A DNA stretch of 64,000 bases from Paraperlucidibaca baekdonensis (GTDB taxonomy: Bacteria > Pseudomonadota > Gammaproteobacteria > Pseudomonadales > Moraxellaceae). The notes below the pieces were generated by a model, which worked only from the letters and a program-made list of their open reading frames with translations, searched no databases and was not told where the DNA came from. Position numbers and translations under genes: made by a program. Location: assembly GCF_003387535.1 (NCBI RefSeq), contig NZ_QUNR01000001.1, positions 186,001 to 250,000 on the forward strand, read 5' to 3'. Numbering within the stretch: position 1 is the first letter of the stretch; every line of letters begins with the position of its first letter. Positions 10,452 through 22,360 of the stretch are shown here, one piece after another.

Positions 10452-12314
10452 TTATACCAACAACATCACGGATAAAATGGCGAGGGCACCGAGCGCAAAC
10501 GACGCGGCATACCAGCGAATCGAGCCGTTTTCAGTGCGCACCATGGCACGATGGCCAGCCTGAGCCAGCGCGGGCACGACATTGACGGCGGCATCGAGTG
10601 GGTCGCGCCGCCACCAGTGCACCAGCGCCATAAAGGGCCGTACAAAGACGCGATCATAGAGCCAATCGAAGCCCCAGGCATTGAACCAAAGCGGTGTGAG
10701 CACACGACCCACAGGGCTCGCACTAATGGCCTTCACCCAGCGGCGATCGCCGTGGTAGAGCACAGCGGCGAGCAAGATACCAAACACCGCGATGCTGCCG
10801 GAGACCCATTCGAGGTGATGACGGCCTTCGGTGGCGTACTCCAGTGCCAGCGCGGCCGATGGCATGGCTGGCAGTACATCGCCCAAAGGCTGCACCACCA
10901 ACGCACCAACGGCAGTCGACAGCACCAACAAGACCGCCAATGGCAGCCAATACGACACGCCCTTGATGGGCTCGGCATGACCCACGGCATCGCCATGGAA
11001 AGCCACGAAAATGAGCCGGAAGGTATAGACCGAAGTCAGGAAAGCGCCAAGCAGGCCGGCATTGAGCAGCATGTCGTGACCGCCCGCCCAGACTTCAAAG
11101 AGGATTTCATCTTTCGAATAAAAGCCCGAGGTCACCAGCGGCAGTGCGGCAAGTGCGGCGCCACCGACCAAGAAGCAGACATAGACAAATGGAATCTTGT
11201 GGCGCAGGCCGCCCATTTTGAAGATGTTTTGCTCGTGATGCATGCTGACAATCACAGCACCGGCCGAGAGGAACAGCAGGGCCTTGAAAAAGGCATGGAT
11301 CATCAGGTGGAAAATCGCGGCCGACCACGCGCCAACGCCGAGCGCGAGGAACATATAACCGATTTGGCTCATGGTCGAGTATGCCAAGATGCGTTTGATG
11401 TCGGTTTGCACGAGCGCGGCAAAGCCCGACAGCACCAGCGTGATGGCACCAATGATGCCGACTAGCAGCAAGATATCGGGCGCTAACAAAAACAGCTCGT
11501 GGCTACGGGCAATTAAGTAAACGCCGGCGGTGACCATGGTCGCCGCGTGAATCAGAGCCGACACTGGCGTGGGGCCCGCCATGGCATCGGCAAGCCAAGT
11601 TTGCAGCGGTAATTGCGCGGACTTGCCGACAGCCCCACCGAGCAGCAGCAGGGTCGCCCAGGTAATCCAGGTATCGCCTTCACTGACATATTGCGGCGCT
11701 AAGCGCATCACGTCTTGGATATTCAGCGTGCCGAGTTCGCGGAAAATAATCATCAGGCCGATGGCCATGAAGGTATCGCCAACACGCGTAACGATAAAGG
11801 CTTTGCGCGCCGCTAGGCCATTGGCGGCGTCTTTGTAATAGAAGCCAATGAGCAAATACGAGGCCAGACCGACACCTTCCCAGCCGAAATACAGGAAGAG
11901 AAAGTTATCGCCGAGCACCAAAAACAACATGCTGGCGACAAACAAATTCATGTATGAGAAAAAGCGGCCGTAGCCATCATCGCCGCGCATATACCAGGAG
12001 GCGAAGACGTGAATAAGGAAACCAACGCCGGTGATCACGCCCATCATGGTCAATGACAAACCGTCGAGGCGCAGCGCGAAGGTGGCATCGAGGCCATCGA
12101 CAGCAATCCATGACCACAGCACTTGCGTGAAAGCACCGCCGTCGGGCGTGTGCTGCAAGAAGTCATAGCCCACGTATGCCGCCGCCGCTGCGGAGATGGC
12201 CATGCTACCGACGCCCACGAGGGAAGCCAGTTGCTCACTGATACGCCCGCGTGCACAGGCGAGAATCAAGAAGCCAATCAGCGGCGCCAGAAAGGTCAGG
12301 AATAAAGCGTTCAT
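10452..12314 (-). CDS. nuoL: NADH-quinone oxidoreductase subunit L
   Basis: Distal antiporter-like subunit of complex I (620 residues), the one carrying the long lateral helix at its C-terminus. The ND5 signature is present ([19 protein letters not shown] and [18 protein letters not shown], about residues 230-270), as is [17 protein letters not shown]. The start overlaps the nuoK stop by 4 bases, implying translational coupling. Confidence 0.97.
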   Translation of the reverse strand: MNALFLTFLAPLIGFLILACARGRISEQLASLVGVGSMAISAAAAAYVGYDFLQHTPDGGAFTQVLWSWIAVDGLDATFALRLDGLSLTMMGVITGVGFLIHVFASWYMRGDDGYGRFFSYMNLFVASMLFLVLGDNFLFLYFGWEGVGLASYLLIGFYYKDAANGLAARKAFIVTRVGDTFMAIGLMIIFRELGTLNIQDVMRLAPQYVSEGDTWITWATLLLLGGAVGKSAQLPLQTWLADAMAGPTPVSALIHAATMVTAGVYLIARSHELFLLAPDILLLVGIIGAITLVLSGFAALVQTDIKRILAYSTMSQIGYMFLALGVGAWSAAIFHLMIHAFFKALLFLSAGAVIVSMHHEQNIFKMGGLRHKIPFVYVCFLVGGAALAALPLVTSGFYSKDEILFEVWAGGHDMLLNAGLLGAFLTSVYTFRLIFVAFHGDAVGHAEPIKGVSYWLPLAVLLVLSTAVGALVVQPLGDVLPAMPSAALALEYATEGRHHLEWVSGSIAVFGILLAAVLYHGDRRWVKAISASPVGRVLTPLWFNAWGFDWLYDRVFVRPFMALVHWWRRDPLDAAVNVVPALAQAGHRAMVRTENGSIRWYAASFALGALAILSVMLLV

Positions 12315-12622
12315 CCGCGCATCTCGCTAGCCGAATCGATATCTAGGGTTTTAAAACGGCGATGCAATTGCAGCACGATGGCGAGCGCGACCGACGCTTC
12401 CGCGGCAGCCAAGGACAAAATCATGATGAACATGATTTGGCCATCGGGCTGAGCCCAACGCGCGCCTGCCACGACAAACGCCAGCGCCGCGGCATTCATC
12501 ATGACCTCCAAAGACATCAACATAAATAAGATATTGCGGCGCACCAGCAAGCCAATCACGCCAAGACAAAACAGCACAGCGGCCAACGCCAGGCCATGCT
12601 CCATGGGCACTCCAGTCATCAC
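12311..12622 (-). CDS. nuoK: NADH-quinone oxidoreductase subunit K
   Basis: Small membrane subunit of complex I, 103 residues with three helices. The conserved stretch [20 protein letters not shown] contains the membrane Glu of the proton path, and the C-terminus [11 protein letters not shown] is close to Pseudomonas-type NuoK. Its ATG at 12622 overlaps the nuoJ stop in an ATGA arrangement; internal ATGs at 12619 or at MEHGL are alternatives. Confidence 0.96.
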   Translation of the reverse strand: MMTGVPMEHGLALAAVLFCLGVIGLLVRRNILFMLMSLEVMMNAAALAFVVAGARWAQPDGQIMFIMILSLAAAEASVALAIVLQLHRRFKTLDIDSASEMRG

Positions 12623-13116
12623 GAGACATCCTCCGAACGACCGAGGTGGTAAGCCGCCACCAAGGCTGCCAATAACAAAAATGAGGCCAGCTCAACCACC
12701 AACAAATACGGGCCAAATAAGCTCACGCCGACTTCGCGAGCATCGACCACGGTGTGGCCAGCGGGATTCGTGCCCATGCTATTGAGCGTGTAGAGCAGCA
12801 CGGCAAATAGCGTGAGCGCGAGCAAGGCAGGCAAAATCCAGACTTTCGGACGCAGCCACGCGCGCTCTTGCGCCACCGTGGCGTCGCCTAAGTTCAGCAT
12901 CATCACCACAAATACAAACAGCACCATGATGGCACCGGCGTAAACGATGACTTCCAAGATGCCGGCAAAGGGCGCGCCGAGGCTGAAAAACACCACCGCC
13001 ACGGCAAGCAGCGAGACGATCAAGCTGAGCAGCGCATGCACCGGATTGGTATTGGTAATGACGCGCACAGTGGCCAAAATCGCCACCACCGCCGCTACAT
13101 AAAACATAATATCCAC
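12619..13116 (-). CDS. nuoJ: NADH-quinone oxidoreductase subunit J
   Basis: Membrane subunit of complex I, 165 residues with five predicted helices. It shows the ND6-type motif [20 protein letters not shown], which includes the pi-bulge helix region known from structures. It lies 24 bases after nuoI and overlaps nuoK by 4 bases. Confidence 0.96.
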   Translation of the reverse strand: MDIMFYVAAVVAILATVRVITNTNPVHALLSLIVSLLAVAVVFFSLGAPFAGILEVIVYAGAIMVLFVFVVMMLNLGDATVAQERAWLRPKVWILPALLALTLFAVLLYTLNSMGTNPAGHTVVDAREVGVSLFGPYLLVVELASFLLLAALVAAYHLGRSEDVS

Positions 13117-13140
13117 GCGAGATTCTCTCTGGTTGGTGGC

Positions 13141-13683
13141 TTAGGGCATCAAGCCCTTAACACTGACGGGTGCGGCTTCATTTTGCGCGCCGCCTTTGGC
13201 TTTACCAGCAATGGCCATGCCCGCCACGCGATAGAAGTTGTAGTCAGGGTTTTTGCCGGGGCCGGAAATCAGCAGGTTTTCTTTCTCGTAGACCAAGTCT
13301 TGGCGGTTGAACTCGGCCAATTCAAAGTCAGGCGTGAGCTGAATAGCCGTGGTCGGGCAGGCCTCTTCGCACATGCCGCAGAAAATGCAGCGCGAGAAGT
13401 TGATGCGGAAAAACTCCGGATACCAACGGCCATCTTCGGTTTCGGCTTTTTGCAAGGAAATGCAGCCCACTGGGCAGGCCACCGCACATAAGTTGCAGGC
13501 CACGCAACGCTCTTCACCATCGGGGTCGCGCGTTAAGACAATGCGGCCACGGTAGCGCGGCGGGACATAAATCGGCACCTCTGGATACATCAAGGTCTCG
13601 CGCTTACGAAAGGCATGCGAAAACACCATGACAATGCTGCGGAGCTGCGTATAAATCCCGACCAAAATACCTTTGAGTGTCAT
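13141..13683 (-). CDS. nuoI: NADH-quinone oxidoreductase subunit I
   Basis: Peripheral-arm ferredoxin-like subunit (180 residues) holding iron-sulfur clusters N6a and N6b. Two 8Fe-type motifs are seen: [15 protein letters not shown] and [15 protein letters not shown]. The N-terminal amphipathic segment should dock it to NuoH. Position between nuoH and nuoJ is canonical. Confidence 0.97.
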   Translation of the reverse strand: MTLKGILVGIYTQLRSIVMVFSHAFRKRETLMYPEVPIYVPPRYRGRIVLTRDPDGEERCVACNLCAVACPVGCISLQKAETEDGRWYPEFFRINFSRCIFCGMCEEACPTTAIQLTPDFELAEFNRQDLVYEKENLLISGPGKNPDYNFYRVAGMAIAGKAKGGAQNEAAPVSVKGLMP

Positions 13684-13693
13684 GATCGTGTCC

Positions 13694-14698
13694 TCACTGC
13701 GGCGTATTGAGCAAGATGACCGCCGCGGTCACCAGCAGGTTAATCAGGGTTAATGGCAGGCACACCATCCAGCCGAATGTCATCACGCGGTCATAGCGCG
13801 GGCGCATAAGGGCACCGCGAATCAACACGAAAAACATGATAAAGAAGCCAGTTTTGGCGGCGAACCAGAAAAATGGTGGAATGCCTTCAAGATAGGGGAT
13901 TGGCAGCGGCAGCCATCCGCCCAAAAACAGCGTGGCCAGCAGCGAGGAGACAACAACCACGCTAACGTATTCGCCGACAAAGAACATGCCCCATTTCAAG
14001 CCGGAATATTCGATGTGATAGCCTTCGGCGAGCTCCTGCTCGGCCTCGGGTTGGTCGAACGGATGGCGGTGTGTGACGGCGATACCGGCGACTAAAAACG
14101 TACAGAAGCCGAAAAACTGCGGCACGATATTCCACAGACCTTCTTGCGCAAAAACGATATCGCGCAGACTAAATGAGCCGGCTTGCGCGACCACGCCCAA
14201 TAAGGCGATGCCCATAAAGACTTCGTAAGACAGCGTTTGTGCCGAAGCACGTAGGGCGCCGAGCAAGGCGTATTTGTTGTTACTGGCCCAGCCGGCAAAG
14301 AGCACGGCATAGACCGCGAGGCCGGCCATGGCGAGGAAAAACAGCAGGCCAATATTCAGGTCAATGACCATCCAATCGGGCGTAATTGGCACCACGGCCA
14401 TGACCATCAGTAGCGATGACAGCGCAATGGCTGGCGCCAACCAAAAGATCATTTTATCGGCAAATGGCGGCGTCCAGTCTTCCTTGAAAAACATCTTGAG
14501 CATGTCGGCAGCGAGCTGCAACAGACCAAATGGACCAACGCGCGTAGGGCCGTGGCGGTCTTGCCAGAGCGCCAACAAGCGCCGCTCCACAAAACTCAAG
14601 AAAGCGCCCGAGAGCACCACGGCGAGCAAAATGATCACCGCTTTCGCGACTTGCGTGACGATGCTGATGAGGTCGGGCGTGAGCCAATCGAAAGTCAT
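13694..14698 (-). CDS. nuoH: NADH-quinone oxidoreductase subunit H
   Basis: Membrane subunit linking the peripheral and membrane arms at the quinone site (334 residues, about 8 helices). Conserved ND1 features include [19 protein letters not shown] near residue 50 and the acidic loop [19 protein letters not shown] near residue 215. The ATG overlaps the nuoG stop by one base (TAATG), indicating coupling. Confidence 0.97.
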   Translation of the reverse strand: MTFDWLTPDLISIVTQVAKAVIILLAVVLSGAFLSFVERRLLALWQDRHGPTRVGPFGLLQLAADMLKMFFKEDWTPPFADKMIFWLAPAIALSSLLMVMAVVPITPDWMVIDLNIGLLFFLAMAGLAVYAVLFAGWASNNKYALLGALRASAQTLSYEVFMGIALLGVVAQAGSFSLRDIVFAQEGLWNIVPQFFGFCTFLVAGIAVTHRHPFDQPEAEQELAEGYHIEYSGLKWGMFFVGEYVSVVVVSSLLATLFLGGWLPLPIPYLEGIPPFFWFAAKTGFFIMFFVLIRGALMRPRYDRVMTFGWMVCLPLTLINLLVTAAVILLNTPQ

Positions 14699-17397
14699 TA
14701 GGCATGATCTCCAGCAAGCGTGGCCCAGCTCGTCAGCGTCATGGCATAGCCCTGCGGCAGGCTCACCGCGCCATCGGCCAAGGTGTCACTGATCTGTACG
14801 GGCAGACTCAGCGCTTGGCCATTGAGTGTGATGCTGAGTTGCTCGCTGGCGTTGAGCTGAGCCGCCGTGGCCGCCGACAAGCCCGCGTAGGCGCTCGCGA
14901 GTTGCGGCGCCACCACCTCGGCGCGCGCGCTAAGCTCATCGCTACCGAATAAATGGTGGCGCGCTACGACGCGCAATTGGCCGCTAACAGCGGCAAACGC
15001 GGCAGGAATATCATCGAAATAAGCACTCTCAAAAGCACCGCTAAATAAGCGTGTGCCCTCATCACCACCACGCAGATGACCACCGACTTCATCTTGGAAC
15101 TTGCTCCACGCCTGCGGCGAATTCCAGCCCGGCGCATGCGCAAATGGCACCAGCGGCGAGTTCTCATTGGGGCCGCTATAGCCTTCCATGGAAAACGCCA
15201 AGGCGGTGTCGATGTCTTGCGAAGCGCGCGGCTCATGCACGGAGATATTCGCGCGCATGGCGGTACGGCCCGAATAACGGCGCGGCTCACGGGCAATCTT
15301 CAGGCCTTTGATGCGGAAATTAGCGCCCGGTGCGGCATCAACAATCGCGGCTAAGGCCGGATGATGCGCGGCGGTCGCGCCAGTGGCCTCATCGAGCTGC
15401 GTCCAGCGCACATCCTGATCGATTAATGTGCTGCGCAAGGCATGCAGCCAGCGCCAAGACTCGCGCACCAGCACAGCGGCGTCGTAATAGGATGGGTCAT
15501 AGACTTGGAAGAAGCGCTGAGCGCGGCCTTCTTGGCTGACCACCGTGCCATCGCCCTCGGCAAAGCTGGCCGCCGACAAAACCCAATCGGCGGCGTCTAC
15601 GGTGGCCGTGTGTTGATGATCAACAACAACCACGGCGGCATCGGCTAAGGCCGCGCGCACCACATCGGCATTGGCGCGCAGAGTCAGGTCATTTTCCAAA
15701 ATCACCACGGCATCGGCGCCACCGCTGCTGAGCTCAGCCAACGCGGCATCGAGCGATTGGCCACCGAGCAGGGTGGTGCCAAGGCTGTTGACCTCACGCA
15801 CCACCAAGCTCAGGTTCGCGGCTTTCTCGCGCGCCACCAAGGCTTTGGTGATATTGGCGGCGGCTTGAATGACACCGGCGTGTTGAGCGCCGGTGCCGGA
15901 GAGCACCAGCGGCGCATCGGCCAGCAGCAGATCATCGGCAATGCGTTGTGCCAAGCTCGCGGTGACGCTATCGAGATCAGCCACCGCTGGCGCATTGGCA
16001 TCGATGGCATGCGCCACCGCAAAGCCCAAGCGCGCGATGTCTTCTGGCGTGGCCTGATGCGTCGCAGCCGCGACATCATCCAAGCGGGTCGCCTCTACGC
16101 TGGCAATGTACAGCGGTGACAACGCACGCTGGCCAATATCGCGCACGCCAAGCGCATTCCAGGCCTGAATCTTTTTCTCGGCGGTCATGGCAATGGCTTT
16201 GTTTTTCACCGACTGACGCAAGCTCAGCGCCAAGCGCGGCGAGGTCTGCGTCACGTCTTCGCCGAGCACCAACACCGCATCATTTTTCTCGACCGCGCGC
16301 AGGGTCGGCACGCGATCGGCGTGCTGCTGCAATAGACCGAGTACGAGAATGTTTAGCGCTTGCTCGTCGGCATTGACGCCGGCATAAAAATTATCAGCGC
16401 CGACCAGCTCGATGAGCGCGTGATTGGCCTCGAGGCTGGCGCGTGGCGAGCCAATGCCGATCACGCGCTTGGCGGCTTTTAGTGTGCTGGCGATGCCATC
16501 GAGCGCGGCATCAAGACCACGCTTCTCGAAGCTACCGGCGACTTTTTGCAGCGGCTGGCGCGGGCGGTCATCGCGATTGACGAAGCCATAGCCGAAGCGG
16601 CCACGATCGCAGAGGAAGTATTGATTGACCGAGCCATTAAAGCGGTTTTCGATGCGACGCAGCTCGCCATAACGCTCACCGGGGCTAATATTACAGCCCG
16701 CCGCGCAGCCTTGGCAGATACTCGGCGCAAACTGCATATCCCATTTGCGGTTGTAACGCTCGCTATGAGTTTTGTCGGTAAACACGCCGGTCGGGCAGAC
16801 TTCGGTGAGGTTGCCGGAGAATTCGCTTTCCAGCGTGCCATCTTCAACACGGCCAAAATAAACGTTGTCGTGCGCACCAAACACGCCCAAGTCGCCGCCA
16901 CCGGCGTAGTCGTTGTAATAACGCACGCAACGATAGCAGCCAATGCAGCGATTCATTTCGTGATTAACAAACGGGCCCAAATCTTGGTTTTGGTGGGTGC
17001 GTTTTTGAAAGCGGAAACGCCGCGTGTTGTGGCCGGTCATCACCGTCATGTCTTGCAAATGGCAATGGCCGCCCTCTTCGCAGACCGGGCAGTCGTGCGG
17101 GTGATTGGTCATCAGCCATTCCACCACCGAAGCGCGGAAGACTTTCGCCTCCTCATCTTCAATGGAGATATAGGTGTTATCGGTCGATGGTGTCATGCAC
17201 GACATCACCAAGCGCCCGCGCGTATCGTCGGCGTTGGCGTATTGCTTGACCGCGCATTGGCGGCAAGCGCCCACTGAGCCGAGCGCCGGATGCCAGCAGA
17301 AATAAGGGATATCGAGGCCTAACGACAAGCAGGCGCGCAGCAGGTTATCGCCGCCGTCTACTTCGTATGATTTGCCGTCTACGTGGATGGTTGCCAT
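14698..17397 (-). CDS. nuoG: NADH-quinone oxidoreductase subunit G
   Basis: Largest subunit of the complex I peripheral arm (899 residues). It begins with a 2Fe-2S ferredoxin domain (C-x11-CRQC type, about residues 34-50), then [15 protein letters not shown], a second Cys-rich motif [10 protein letters not shown], and the molybdopterin-oxidoreductase-like fold starting at CQGCAAGCN near residue 228; this last motif is the extra N7-type cluster site known from some bacteria. The middle and C-terminal parts are rich in Ala and diverge most, as is usual for NuoG. Confidence 0.96.
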   Translation of the reverse strand: MATIHVDGKSYEVDGGDNLLRACLSLGLDIPYFCWHPALGSVGACRQCAVKQYANADDTRGRLVMSCMTPSTDNTYISIEDEEAKVFRASVVEWLMTNHPHDCPVCEEGGHCHLQDMTVMTGHNTRRFRFQKRTHQNQDLGPFVNHEMNRCIGCYRCVRYYNDYAGGGDLGVFGAHDNVYFGRVEDGTLESEFSGNLTEVCPTGVFTDKTHSERYNRKWDMQFAPSICQGCAAGCNISPGERYGELRRIENRFNGSVNQYFLCDRGRFGYGFVNRDDRPRQPLQKVAGSFEKRGLDAALDGIASTLKAAKRVIGIGSPRASLEANHALIELVGADNFYAGVNADEQALNILVLGLLQQHADRVPTLRAVEKNDAVLVLGEDVTQTSPRLALSLRQSVKNKAIAMTAEKKIQAWNALGVRDIGQRALSPLYIASVEATRLDDVAAATHQATPEDIARLGFAVAHAIDANAPAVADLDSVTASLAQRIADDLLLADAPLVLSGTGAQHAGVIQAAANITKALVAREKAANLSLVVREVNSLGTTLLGGQSLDAALAELSSGGADAVVILENDLTLRANADVVRAALADAAVVVVDHQHTATVDAADWVLSAASFAEGDGTVVSQEGRAQRFFQVYDPSYYDAAVLVRESWRWLHALRSTLIDQDVRWTQLDEATGATAAHHPALAAIVDAAPGANFRIKGLKIAREPRRYSGRTAMRANISVHEPRASQDIDTALAFSMEGYSGPNENSPLVPFAHAPGWNSPQAWSKFQDEVGGHLRGGDEGTRLFSGAFESAYFDDIPAAFAAVSGQLRVVARHHLFGSDELSARAEVVAPQLASAYAGLSAATAAQLNASEQLSITLNGQALSLPVQISDTLADGAVSLPQGYAMTLTSWATLAGDHA

Positions 17398-17425
17398 GTC
17401 GGGACCGTCTTAAAGCTAAAGGTGA

Positions 17426-18754
17426 TTACGCGTTTGCCGCGGCGGCAGGGATTGCCACGCCAGCGATAAACTCATCGCGAAAATATTTGATGGCGCTGCC
17501 CAAAGGCTCTACCGCGCCAGGCGCGTGTGCACAGAAGGTTTTGCCAGGGCCCAAATGACCCACTAATTGCAGCAACGTTTCGATGTCTTGGGGCTGGCCT
17601 TCGCCACGCTCTAAGGCGCGCAGCAGCTTCACGCTCCACGGCAGGCCATCGCGGCAAGGGGTGCACCAGCCGCAGGATTCGCGCGCGAAAAACTCTTCCA
17701 TATTGCGCAGCAGCGAAACCATATTGACGGTGTTATCGATGGCCAAGGCTAAGCCCGTGCCCATCCGCGTGCCGACCTTGCCAATGCCGCCGGCATACAT
17801 TTGCGCCGATAAATGCTCGGGCAATAAGAAGCCGGTGCCGGCGCCGCCTGGCTGCCAGGCTTTCAGCGTATAACCATCGCGCATGCCGCCAGCGTAGTCT
17901 TCAAACAACTCTTGCGCGGTGATGCCAAAAGGCAATTCCCAGACGCCGGGGTTTTTCACTTTGCCGGAGAAACCCATCATTTTGGTGCCGTGATCTTCAC
18001 TGCCAGGGCGCGCGATGCCGGTATACCACACCACGCCATTGCCGATAATCGCTGGCACGTTCGACAGCGTTTCAACATTATTGACGCAGGTGGGCTTGCC
18101 CCAAACGCCCACCGCTGCCGGGAATGGCGGCTTCGAGCGTGGGTTGGCGCGGCGGCCTTCCAGCGAGTTAATCAGCGCGGTTTCTTCGCCGCAAATATAG
18201 CGACCAGCGCCGGTGTGCACATACAACTCAAAGTTCACACCGGTACCGAGAATGTTTTGGCCGATATAGCCTTTGGCGCGCGCTTCATCGAGGGCGCGAT
18301 TTAAGTTGCGTGCGGCATCAACGTACTCACCGCGAAGAAAGATATAGCCGGTCTCAGCTTCCAGCGCGCGCGCACTGATGATCATGCCCTCGATGAGCAA
18401 ATGCGGCATTTGCTCCATCAGCAGACGATCTTTCCAGGTGTTCGGCTCCATTTCATCGGCGTTGCAGAGCAGGTAGCGCGGCGTCACGCCGTCATTGGGC
18501 GGCATCAAGCCCCACTTCACGCCGGTCGGGAAGCCCGCACCACCGCGGCCTTTAAGGCCCGCATCTTTGACCTGCGTGGCAATGTCTTTTGGCGCCAGGG
18601 TTTGCAACGCCTTTTTCATGGCGCTGTAGCCGTCTTTGGCTTCGTATTCGCTCATCCACACCGCATCGCCGTCATCACGCAAGCGCCACGTGAGCGGATG
18701 GGTTTCCGCCGAACGCGCGATGCGATTGGCCGGACCAACAGAAGAAAGCATCAT
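17426..18754 (-). CDS. nuoF: NADH-quinone oxidoreductase subunit F
   Basis: The 442-residue NADH-dehydrogenase subunit that binds NADH, FMN and cluster N3. The NADH/FMN Gly-rich motif [16 protein letters not shown] is at about residues 68-83, the second motif [16 protein letters not shown] at about 181-196, and the 4Fe-4S ligands CGWCTPC with a distal CAH near the C-terminus. The ATG overlaps the nuoE stop by 4 bases. Confidence 0.97.
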   Translation of the reverse strand: MMLSSVGPANRIARSAETHPLTWRLRDDGDAVWMSEYEAKDGYSAMKKALQTLAPKDIATQVKDAGLKGRGGAGFPTGVKWGLMPPNDGVTPRYLLCNADEMEPNTWKDRLLMEQMPHLLIEGMIISARALEAETGYIFLRGEYVDAARNLNRALDEARAKGYIGQNILGTGVNFELYVHTGAGRYICGEETALINSLEGRRANPRSKPPFPAAVGVWGKPTCVNNVETLSNVPAIIGNGVVWYTGIARPGSEDHGTKMMGFSGKVKNPGVWELPFGITAQELFEDYAGGMRDGYTLKAWQPGGAGTGFLLPEHLSAQMYAGGIGKVGTRMGTGLALAIDNTVNMVSLLRNMEEFFARESCGWCTPCRDGLPWSVKLLRALERGEGQPQDIETLLQLVGHLGPGKTFCAHAPGAVEPLGSAIKYFRDEFIAGVAIPAAAANA

Positions 18755-19257
18755 GAGTACTGCTCCAACAAGCCAGGAATGACTTCAGCATTGAGGCCGC
18801 CATGGGTGTCGTCGTCGATCATCATGGTCGAGCCTTTGTCGCAATTGCCCAAGCAACACACCGGCAGCAGCGTGTAGCGGCCATCGGCGGTGGTTTCGCC
18901 GTAGCCAATGCCGAGCTTGGCGGTGATGGCGGCGAGCACGTCTTCATGGCCATTGACGTAGCAGGTCATGGAGTCACACAGGCGCAAAATATGGCGTCCG
19001 ACCGGCACACGGAAAATCTGGCTATAAAACGTCGCCACGCCTTCCACATCGGCCGCCGGAATACCCAAGACCTCGGCAATCGCGGCAATCGCGCCATCGG
19101 GCACATAGCCGTGGTTGGCCTGAACGATTTTTAAGGCATCGATGCTGGCGGCGCGGGCGTCGGGGTAATGCCCCTTGGCATGCTCCATATCGGTGCGTTC
19201 TTGTGGCGACAAAGTGAATCGGCTGGTCGCAATCAGCGCTGAATTATCTGTTTGCAT
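18751..19257 (-). CDS. nuoE: NADH-quinone oxidoreductase subunit E
   Basis: The 168-residue 24-kDa-type subunit, a thioredoxin-like fold with the 2Fe-2S cluster N1a. The four ligands lie in [11 protein letters not shown] and LPVCCLGNC. It partners NuoF in the NADH-oxidising module. Its ATG overlaps the nuoCD stop by one base. Confidence 0.97.
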   Translation of the reverse strand: MQTDNSALIATSRFTLSPQERTDMEHAKGHYPDARAASIDALKIVQANHGYVPDGAIAAIAEVLGIPAADVEGVATFYSQIFRVPVGRHILRLCDSMTCYVNGHEDVLAAITAKLGIGYGETTADGRYTLLPVCCLGNCDKGSTMMIDDDTHGGLNAEVIPGLLEQYS

Positions 19258-21044
19258 TATCGGTCAACGTCGGCCATTACGAAGTCAATGGATGCCAAAT
19301 AGGCGATAAGATCCGGGATCATCGCACCGCGAATCACCGAGGGAATTTGCTGCAAATGCGCAAATGACGGCGTGCGGATACGTGTGCGATAGCTCATCGT
19401 GTTTTTGTCCGAGGTCAGGTAGTAGCTATTAATACCCTTAGTCGCTTCGACCATGATGCTAGCTTCGCCCTCGGGCATCACCGGCCCCCACGACACGCTG
19501 GTGAAATGATGAATCAGCGTTTCAATATCTTGCAGCGTGCGATCTTTCGGCGGCGGCACCGAGAGCGGATGATCGGCCTTGAAGGGGCCGGCCGGCATAT
19601 TATCGACACATTGCTGAATAATGCGCAGCGACTGGCGCATCTCTTCGATACGCACCATGCCACGATCGTAAGCGTCGCCATTGTGCGCGAGCGGCACCTC
19701 AAACTCGAAGTTTTCATAGCCCGAATACGGCCGCGCTTTGCGCAGGTCGAAGTCGACGCCGGTGGCGCGCAAACCGGGCCCAGTCACGCCCCACTCAATG
19801 GCTTCCGCTGCGGAGTATTTAGCAATATCGATGGCACGATTTTTTAGCACGCTATTTCGCATGGCGGCTTTTTCGTACTCTTTCAAGCGCTTAGGCATCC
19901 ACGCCAAGAACTCACGCACCAAGCGCTCCCAGCCTTGCGGCAGGTCATGCGCCACACCGCCAATGCGGAACCAGGCCGGATGCATACGGAAACCGGTCAC
20001 GGCCTCAATGACGTCATAGGCCTTTTTGCGGTCAGAGAACATAAAGAAAATCGGCGTCATGCCGCCGAAATCTTGGATATAAGTGCCCAAAAACAGCAAA
20101 TGCGAGGTGATCCGGAAAAACTCCGACATCATCACGCGAATAGTCTGTACGCGCGCCGGCACCTGAATGCCGGCGAGCTGCTCGACCGCCAGCACATAGG
20201 GCATGTTGTTCATCACGCCGCCGAGGTAATCAATGCGGTCGGTGTAGGGGATAAAGCTGTGCCAGGTCTGGCGCTCGGCCATTTTTTCCGCGCCGCGATG
20301 GTGGTAGCCAATATCCGGCACGCAATCGAGAATTTCTTCGCCATCGAGCTGCAGCACAATTCGGAACGCACCGTGTGCGGAGGGATGGTTGGGGCCAAGA
20401 TTGAGGAACATGAAGTCCGACTCATCATTGCCTTTTTTCATGCCCCACTCATCGGGGTTAAAGCGCAGCGCTTCCTGCTCTTGGTCTTGGCGCAAGGCGG
20501 TGAGCTGGAAGGGGTCAAACTCGGTGGCGCGCGCGGGGTAATCTTTACGCAGCGGATGACCCACCCACGTTCGCGGCATGAGCAGACGGAAGGGCTGCGG
20601 ATGGCCGGGAAAATCGATACCAAACAGATCAATGATCTCGCGCTCATACCAATTGGCATTGGCAAATACTGGCGTCACCGTGGGGATGCTCAGGTCATCG
20701 GCAGAGAGCGCGACCTTGATGCGCACGTCACTATTTCGCTCAATCGAGAGCAGGTGGTAGAACACCGTGTAATCCGCCGGTGGCAGGCCATAGCGGTGTT
20801 TACGCAGGCGCTCATCCACAGCCGACAAGTCATAGAGCATGCTGTAAGGCTTAGGCACTTGCTTGAGGAAGCGCAGCACATCGCGAATCAGGCTGCGCGG
20901 CACCCACAGTGTGGGCACACCGTCTTTGGTGGGCTGGAACACCAGCTGATCGCTACCAAAACGATCGCCGAGTTCGCGCACCACAGCAAACTCTGCGCCG
21001 GCTACGGGCGCGGCATTGGAGGTTATCGACAGGTCATCAGCCAT
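19257..21044 (-). CDS. nuoC: fused NADH-quinone oxidoreductase subunit C/D
   Basis: A 595-residue fusion of the 30-kDa (NuoC, about residues 1-190) and 49-kDa (NuoD, about 210-595) subunits. NuoC shows [19 protein letters not shown]; NuoD shows [14 protein letters not shown] and [14 protein letters not shown], which frame the quinone pocket, and ends in the family DR. The fusion is typical of Enterobacteria, Pseudomonas and Acinetobacter and is one reason to place the organism in that group. A 36-base gap separates it from nuoB. Confidence 0.97.
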   Translation of the reverse strand: MADDLSITSNAAPVAGAEFAVVRELGDRFGSDQLVFQPTKDGVPTLWVPRSLIRDVLRFLKQVPKPYSMLYDLSAVDERLRKHRYGLPPADYTVFYHLLSIERNSDVRIKVALSADDLSIPTVTPVFANANWYEREIIDLFGIDFPGHPQPFRLLMPRTWVGHPLRKDYPARATEFDPFQLTALRQDQEQEALRFNPDEWGMKKGNDESDFMFLNLGPNHPSAHGAFRIVLQLDGEEILDCVPDIGYHHRGAEKMAERQTWHSFIPYTDRIDYLGGVMNNMPYVLAVEQLAGIQVPARVQTIRVMMSEFFRITSHLLFLGTYIQDFGGMTPIFFMFSDRKKAYDVIEAVTGFRMHPAWFRIGGVAHDLPQGWERLVREFLAWMPKRLKEYEKAAMRNSVLKNRAIDIAKYSAAEAIEWGVTGPGLRATGVDFDLRKARPYSGYENFEFEVPLAHNGDAYDRGMVRIEEMRQSLRIIQQCVDNMPAGPFKADHPLSVPPPKDRTLQDIETLIHHFTSVSWGPVMPEGEASIMVEATKGINSYYLTSDKNTMSYRTRIRTPSFAHLQQIPSVIRGAMIPDLIAYLASIDFVMADVDR

Positions 21045-21080
21045 CAGTCTAGTCGTCGCTCAAAAGTAATCGGGTAGGCC

Positions 21081-21758
21081 TTAGACGCTATCGGGGGTGC
21101 GTAAATTCACCACCTCGATGCGCTCAGCATTTTTCTCGTCGCGCTTGGGCGTGAGCTCGGGCTTATAAATGCCTTGATCGCCCACGACCCACGACAGCGG
21201 GCGACGCTCTTTGCCAATTTGCTCTTGCAAGGTCATCAAGGCCTGCAAAAATGCCTCAGGGCGCGGCGGGCAACCGGGAATATAGACATCGACCGGCAAG
21301 AATTTATCGACACCTTGCACCACCGAATAGATATCGTACATGCCGCCCGAGTTGGCGCAGGCGCCCATCGAAATCACCCATTTTGGCTCGAGCATTTGCT
21401 CATAGAGACGCTGCACCACGGGGGCCATTTTCATGAAACACGTGCCGGCAACCACCATCACGTCGGCTTGGCGGGGCGAGGCGCGGATGACCTCAGCACC
21501 AAAACGCGCCACGTCGTGCGGGGCGGTAAAGGCGGTGGCCATTTCCACATAGCAGCAGGAGAGGCCGAAGTTATACGGCCACAGCGAATTTTTGCGGCCC
21601 CAATTCACGGCACCATGAATCATGTCTTCGAGGCGGCCAAGGAAGATGCTCTTGTTGACCTGCTCTTCGACAGGGTCCATGACACCTTTGGTGGTTTGCT
21701 GAATAGGGTAAACGTCGTTGGCGGCGTTAGGATCAACTTTGGTGAGGGTGTATTTCAT
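21081..21758 (-). CDS. nuoB: NADH-quinone oxidoreductase subunit B
   Basis: Peripheral-arm subunit holding cluster N2, the direct electron donor to quinone (225 residues). The tandem cysteines LSCCYVEMA and the further ligands in [10 protein letters not shown] and [11 protein letters not shown] are all present. It lies 10 bases after nuoA. Confidence 0.97.
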   Translation of the reverse strand: MKYTLTKVDPNAANDVYPIQQTTKGVMDPVEEQVNKSIFLGRLEDMIHGAVNWGRKNSLWPYNFGLSCCYVEMATAFTAPHDVARFGAEVIRASPRQADVMVVAGTCFMKMAPVVQRLYEQMLEPKWVISMGACANSGGMYDIYSVVQGVDKFLPVDVYIPGCPPRPEAFLQALMTLQEQIGKERRPLSWVVGDQGIYKPELTPKRDEKNAERIEVVNLRTPDSV

Positions 21759-21768
21759 GGGCGTTGCC

Positions 21769-22197
21769 TCAGGATGCTTTTTTGTCGGCCGCTAAACGCG
21801 CCGCACGCTTGCGTCTAGCTTCGGGCGCCCAGTCGAGCGCGCCAATACGCCAGAGATAAAACAGACCGGCGAGCAGTACAAAAATGAAAATGGCGGCTTC
21901 AATAAAGCCCATCCAGCCGGCTTCGCGAATGGAAATGGCCCAGGCGTAGAGAAATAAGGCTTCAACATCGAAGATCACGAAAAACATCGCGACCAAATAA
22001 AACTTGGCGGAGACGCGCAGGCGCGCGCCACCTTGGGGCACGATGCCGGACTCGAAGGGATCATTTTTGGCTCGACCCCAATCACGACCGCCCAGCAAAA
22101 AGGGGACAAACAGCATGAAGCAACACATGCCGACAATGCCGAGTAGAAAGATGCCGAAAGACCAATAACTGGCTGTTTCCATGACGTCTGGCGTCAT
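21769..22197 (-). CDS. nuoA: NADH-quinone oxidoreductase subunit A
   Basis: First gene of the nuo operon; a 142-residue membrane subunit with three helices, including the ND3-type segment [22 protein letters not shown]. The ATG at 22197 has a clear GAGGAG ribosome site at proper spacing, better than the internal ATG five codons later. The 163-base gap upstream must contain the operon promoter, but I see no obvious sigma70 pair there. Confidence 0.96.
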   Translation of the reverse strand: MTPDVMETASYWSFGIFLLGIVGMCCFMLFVPFLLGGRDWGRAKNDPFESGIVPQGGARLRVSAKFYLVAMFFVIFDVEALFLYAWAISIREAGWMGFIEAAIFIFVLLAGLFYLWRIGALDWAPEARRKRAARLAADKKAS

Positions 22198-22360
22198 TGC
22201 TCACTCCTCAGTCGCACCGCTGTTAATGGCTGCTTTTCAGGCAAATAGGAAATTTGCTCAAAAATCAGCCACCACGAACTAGATTTGGCGCGGAGGATAC
22301 GCTTTCAGGCGATTTAATTCCACACCACGATGGTGGCAATTAGCTAGCTGAGCATGACTT

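Noticed and set aside
10551-11465. A 304-codon plus-strand open frame
   Set aside because: Antisense to nuoL, with no recognisable domain and a composition typical of reversed hydrophobic codons.
19935-21077. A 380-codon plus-strand open frame
   Set aside because: It is antisense to nuoCD, a clear gene; His/Arg-rich composition and no ribosome site mark it as a shadow of codon bias.
22200-22360. A terminator after the wax ester synthase gene or a nuo promoter
   Set aside because: A small CCAC/GTGG hairpin near 22330 has no T tract, and no promoter pair with acceptable spacing could be found.
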